From positions 1 to 7,321 of the forward strand of contig DATEXU010000260.1 in assembly GCA_035256645.1 (NCBI GenBank): a stretch of DNA of 7,321 bases, given 5' to 3'. Numbering within the stretch: position 1 is the first letter of the stretch; the number at the start of each line of letters is the position of its first letter. Source of the DNA: G026625185 sp035256645 (GTDB lineage: Bacteria; Desulfobacterota; WTBG01; JAGOGO01). Under the pieces are notes generated by a model. The model had not been told where the DNA came from and did no database searches. It saw only the letters and a list, made by a program, of their open reading frames with translations. Below are positions 5,997-7,321 of this stretch, one piece after another. The translations under genes and the position numbers were made by a program.

Positions 5997-6120
5997 CTCG
6001 GCAAATAAATATCTCCATGATCCTTCGGTGTCATTCCGGGCTTGACCCGGAATCCAGAATTATTACTTATAGATTCCCGCTTTCGCGGGAATGACATATT
6101 GTGCTGTTTAATTGCCGGAG
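5997..6120. other. Non-coding gap with nested inverted repeats
   Basis: Between the small gene and the ABC ATPase, CTCGGCAAATAAA (5997-6009) and TTTAATTGCCGGAG (6107-6120) are imperfect inverted repeats surrounding the two-hairpin repeat. I see no gene, no clear promoter and no T-run terminator here. The outer repeat could be an older palindrome split by insertion of the inner element, but the match is imperfect. Confidence 0.25.
6029..6096. repeat. Dispersed palindromic repeat with two hairpins
   Basis: A 68-base unit is bounded by the inverted ends TGTCATTCC (6029-6037) and GGAATGACA (6088-6096). It holds two perfect small hairpins: ATTCCGGG/CCCGGAAT around a five-base loop (6033-6053) and ATTCCCGC/GCGGGAAT around a four-base loop (6073-6092). 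This 'GTCATTCC ... GGAATGAC' form is familiar from intergenic repeats in many bacterial genomes. It is non-coding here and is probably a REP/MITE-type element; it could also act as an mRNA stabiliser behind the ABC ATPase gene. Confidence 0.8.
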
Positions 6121-6135
6121 TAATAGTACCTCATC

Positions 6136-7098
6136 TCAGTAAAGAAAACACGCCACGTCATGTCCCGACTCTTTCATCTCTAAAGAGGGGTATTTCTCTT
6201 TACAAATCGGCATTACGTATGGACACCGGGGGTGAAAATGACAACCCGCGGGTGGTTTGGATGGGTCAGGCACATCACCGGATACGGCAAGACGAATTTT
6301 TTTGGTTTCTGGATCGGGTATGGGAACTGCCGCGAGAAGGGCTTTAGTATAAGGGTGGAGTGGTTTGTTATAAAGCGTCTCACAATCAGACATCTCAACA
6401 ATCCTACCAAGGTACATCACTGCTATCCGGTCGCTAAAATGATGGACCAGATGAAGGTCATGAGAGATAAAGAGGTAGGTTAAGTGAAACTTTTCCCTCA
6501 AGTCAATAAGGAGATTAATTATCTGGCCCTGTATGGAAACATCGAGCGCTGAAACCGGCTCATCCGCTACAATTAATTTTGGATGTAAGCTTATTGCTCT
6601 CGCTATCCCTATCCGTTGGCGTTGCCCTCCACTAATCTCATGAGGATACCGTTCCGCGTCCTGGGCGCGAAGTCCAACCATTTCGAGGAGGTCACTGACC
6701 CGTTGTCGCCTTTCTTTGGTGCTCATGTGGTCATGAATTTTAAGCGGTTCCTCAATAATGCTCTCGGCCTTCATCCGGGGGTTAAGCGAGCCATAGGGGT
6801 CTTGAAAAATAATTTGCATATTCTTCCGTAAACCTCGAAGTTCTTTTTTACTCAAGTCAAGAATGTTTTTCCTTTCAAAGAGAATTTCTCCTTCCGTTGG
6901 TTCTATGAGGCGAAGGATCACCCTCCCCAAGGTAGTTTTTCCGCACCCACTCTCCCCTACTAATCCTAAGGTCTCTTCCTGCACAAGAGTGATGCTTACG
7001 CCATCCACTGCTTTGACGGGGTTACCTCTCTGAGCTATGAGTCCCCCTTGAGCCGGGAAGTATTTTTTTATATTTATAACTTCGAGAAGATTATTCAT
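6136..7098 (-). CDS. OppF/DppF-type oligopeptide ABC transporter ATPase
   Basis: Cytoplasmic ATPase (320 residues) that powers peptide or nickel import with an OppD/DppD partner and two membrane permeases. Walker A Gly-Glu-Ser-Gly-Cys-Gly-Lys-Thr-Thr is at 48-56, the Q-loop Gln99 sits before Asp-Pro-Tyr-Gly-Ser-Leu-Asn-Pro, the ABC signature Ser-Gly-Gly-Gln-Arg-Gln is at 156-161, Walker B ends in Asp179-Glu180, and the switch His is 213. The C-terminal oligopeptide domain begins around Leu-His-Pro-Tyr (247-250) and carries Cys286, 292, 299 and 317; related DppF/OppD proteins bind a [4Fe-4S] cluster with such cysteines. The ATG has only a weak ribosome-binding site (GGA a few bases upstream), so the start may depend on coupling with the upstream gene. 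Substrate cannot be told. The tandem order D then F on the minus strand is standard. Confidence 0.95.
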   Translation of the reverse strand: MNNLLEVINIKKYFPAQGGLIAQRGNPVKAVDGVSITLVQEETLGLVGESGCGKTTLGRVILRLIEPTEGEILFERKNILDLSKKELRGLRKNMQIIFQDPYGSLNPRMKAESIIEEPLKIHDHMSTKERRQRVSDLLEMVGLRAQDAERYPHEISGGQRQRIGIARAISLHPKLIVADEPVSALDVSIQGQIINLLIDLREKFHLTYLFISHDLHLVHHFSDRIAVMYLGRIVEMSDCETLYNKPLHPYTKALLAAVPIPDPETKKIRLAVSGDVPDPSKPPAGCHFHPRCPYVMPICKEKYPSLEMKESGHDVACFLY

Positions 7099-7131
7099 AA
7101 TCCAAAACGTAATCCATAAAAAAACCTGCCG

Positions 7132-7153
7132 GGGGTGAGGCTTGCCTCGCCCC
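7132..7153. repeat. G/C-rich palindrome between the two ABC ATPase genes
   Basis: GGGGTGAGGC (7132-7141) pairs with GCCTCGCCCC (7144-7153), ten pairs on paper including one T-G, with the innermost bases forming the loop. On the minus strand it is followed eight bases later by seven T (7118-7124 read in reverse) before the oppF-like gene. It may partly end transcription or stabilise the upstream mRNA. Similar 'GGGGCGAGGCTTGCCTCGCCCC' units are common as intergenic repeats, by memory. Confidence 0.6.
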
Positions 7154-7169
7154 TACATTTACCTATTGC

Positions 7170-7321
7170 CTATAAATCTCGACTTCGATGGCACTTTGAC
7201 CAATGGCCAGGACTTACTTCCGCAAATTCAGGTTCTACATCCCGGCATATATCTATAACCATATCACAACGAGGATGAAATTTACACCCCGCAGGTAGGT
7301 TGAGAGGGTCTGGAACTTGTC
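7170..7321 (-). CDS. OppD/DppD-type ABC transporter ATPase, C-terminal end only
   Basis: The last 49 residues and TAG stop of an ABC ATPase whose 5' part lies beyond the right edge of the window. The visible part has the family C-terminus: Val-Pro-Asp-Pro-Leu, then Pro-Ala-Gly-Cys-x-Phe-His-Pro-Arg-Cys, a third Cys seven residues later and a fourth in Ser-Lys-Cys-His. These four cysteines mirror those of the downstream ATPase and could hold a [4Fe-4S] cluster. The ATP-binding motifs are not in the window. Order and strand make it the D-type partner of the next gene, 71 bases downstream; the D rather than F label is inferred from order. Confidence 0.85.
   Translation of the reverse strand, partial: QVPDPLNLPAGCKFHPRCDMVIDICRDVEPEFAEVSPGHWSKCHRSRDL

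Noticed and set aside
5672..6096. CRISPR array formed by the repeats in this region
   Set aside because: The palindromes differ from each other and are not regularly spaced direct repeats with unique spacers.
5991..6132. TAGTACCTC direct repeats (5991-5999 and 6124-6132) as target-site duplications of the inner repeat
   Set aside because: They are 29 and 27 bases away from the repeat ends, not adjacent, and a 9-base match over this distance can arise by chance.
6042..6347. 101-codon + strand open frame
   Set aside because: It begins inside the two-hairpin repeat and runs antisense to the ABC ATPase.
1..7321. tRNA, rRNA or other known RNA genes
   Set aside because: No cloverleaf-like structure, CCA end or conserved rRNA segment was seen in the non-coding stretches on either strand.

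Overview
The window carries a complete dsrMKJOP operon on the + strand, the membrane complex that links the periplasm and quinone pool to cytoplasmic sulfite reduction. It is preceded by a gene for a small RsbRD_N-domain protein. The operon points to a dissimilatory sulfur-metabolising bacterium. The RsbRD_N gene directly before dsrM, together with moderate-to-low GC content by eye, suggests a sulfate reducer of the Desulfobacterota type; this assignment is inference. No dsrA, dsrB, dsrC or dsrD lies inside the window, so the direction of the pathway (sulfate reduction or sulfur oxidation) is not proven here.

Layout: 1-156 is a non-coding leader with repeated TGACA/TGTCA motifs, a T7A7 block and a C8 tract. 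157-708 encodes the RsbRD_N protein. 710-5664 holds dsrM, dsrK, dsrJ, dsrO and dsrP. Gaps between these genes are 7 bases or fewer, one pair overlaps by a single base, and most ribosome-binding sites lie in or beside the stop codon of the preceding gene, as expected for one co-transcribed and translationally coupled unit. I moved the starts of dsrM, dsrJ and dsrP to internal ATGs with ribosome-binding sites. 5672-5762 is a long imperfect palindrome (MITE-like or a structured RNA) sitting exactly in the convergent gap. 5762-5947 (- strand) is a small conserved-looking gene of unknown function. 5948-6135 is non-coding and holds a two-hairpin repeat at 6029-6096. 6136-7098 and 7170-7321 (both - strand) are the two ATPases of an oligopeptide/dipeptide ABC importer: an OppF/DppF-type protein, complete, and the last 49 residues of an OppD/DppD-type protein. 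A short G/C-rich palindrome lies between them.

How the genes work together: DsrM (b-type heme membrane subunit) and DsrK (cytoplasmic CCG-domain iron-sulfur subunit) form the quinone/cytoplasm module. DsrJ (triheme cytochrome c), DsrO (exported ferredoxin with four cluster motifs) and DsrP (NrfD-like integral subunit) form the periplasm/quinone module. In characterised systems the complex is thought to act on the DsrC trisulfide through DsrK. The RsbRD_N protein may be a regulatory or accessory partner. The peptide transporter on the opposite strand looks unrelated to the dsr operon.

The core genes are well known. The less explained parts are the palindrome after dsrP, the small gene beside it, the Lys-Arg form of the Tat motif in DsrO, the C8 tracts (one inside dsrK), and the RsbRD_N gene at the head of the operon.
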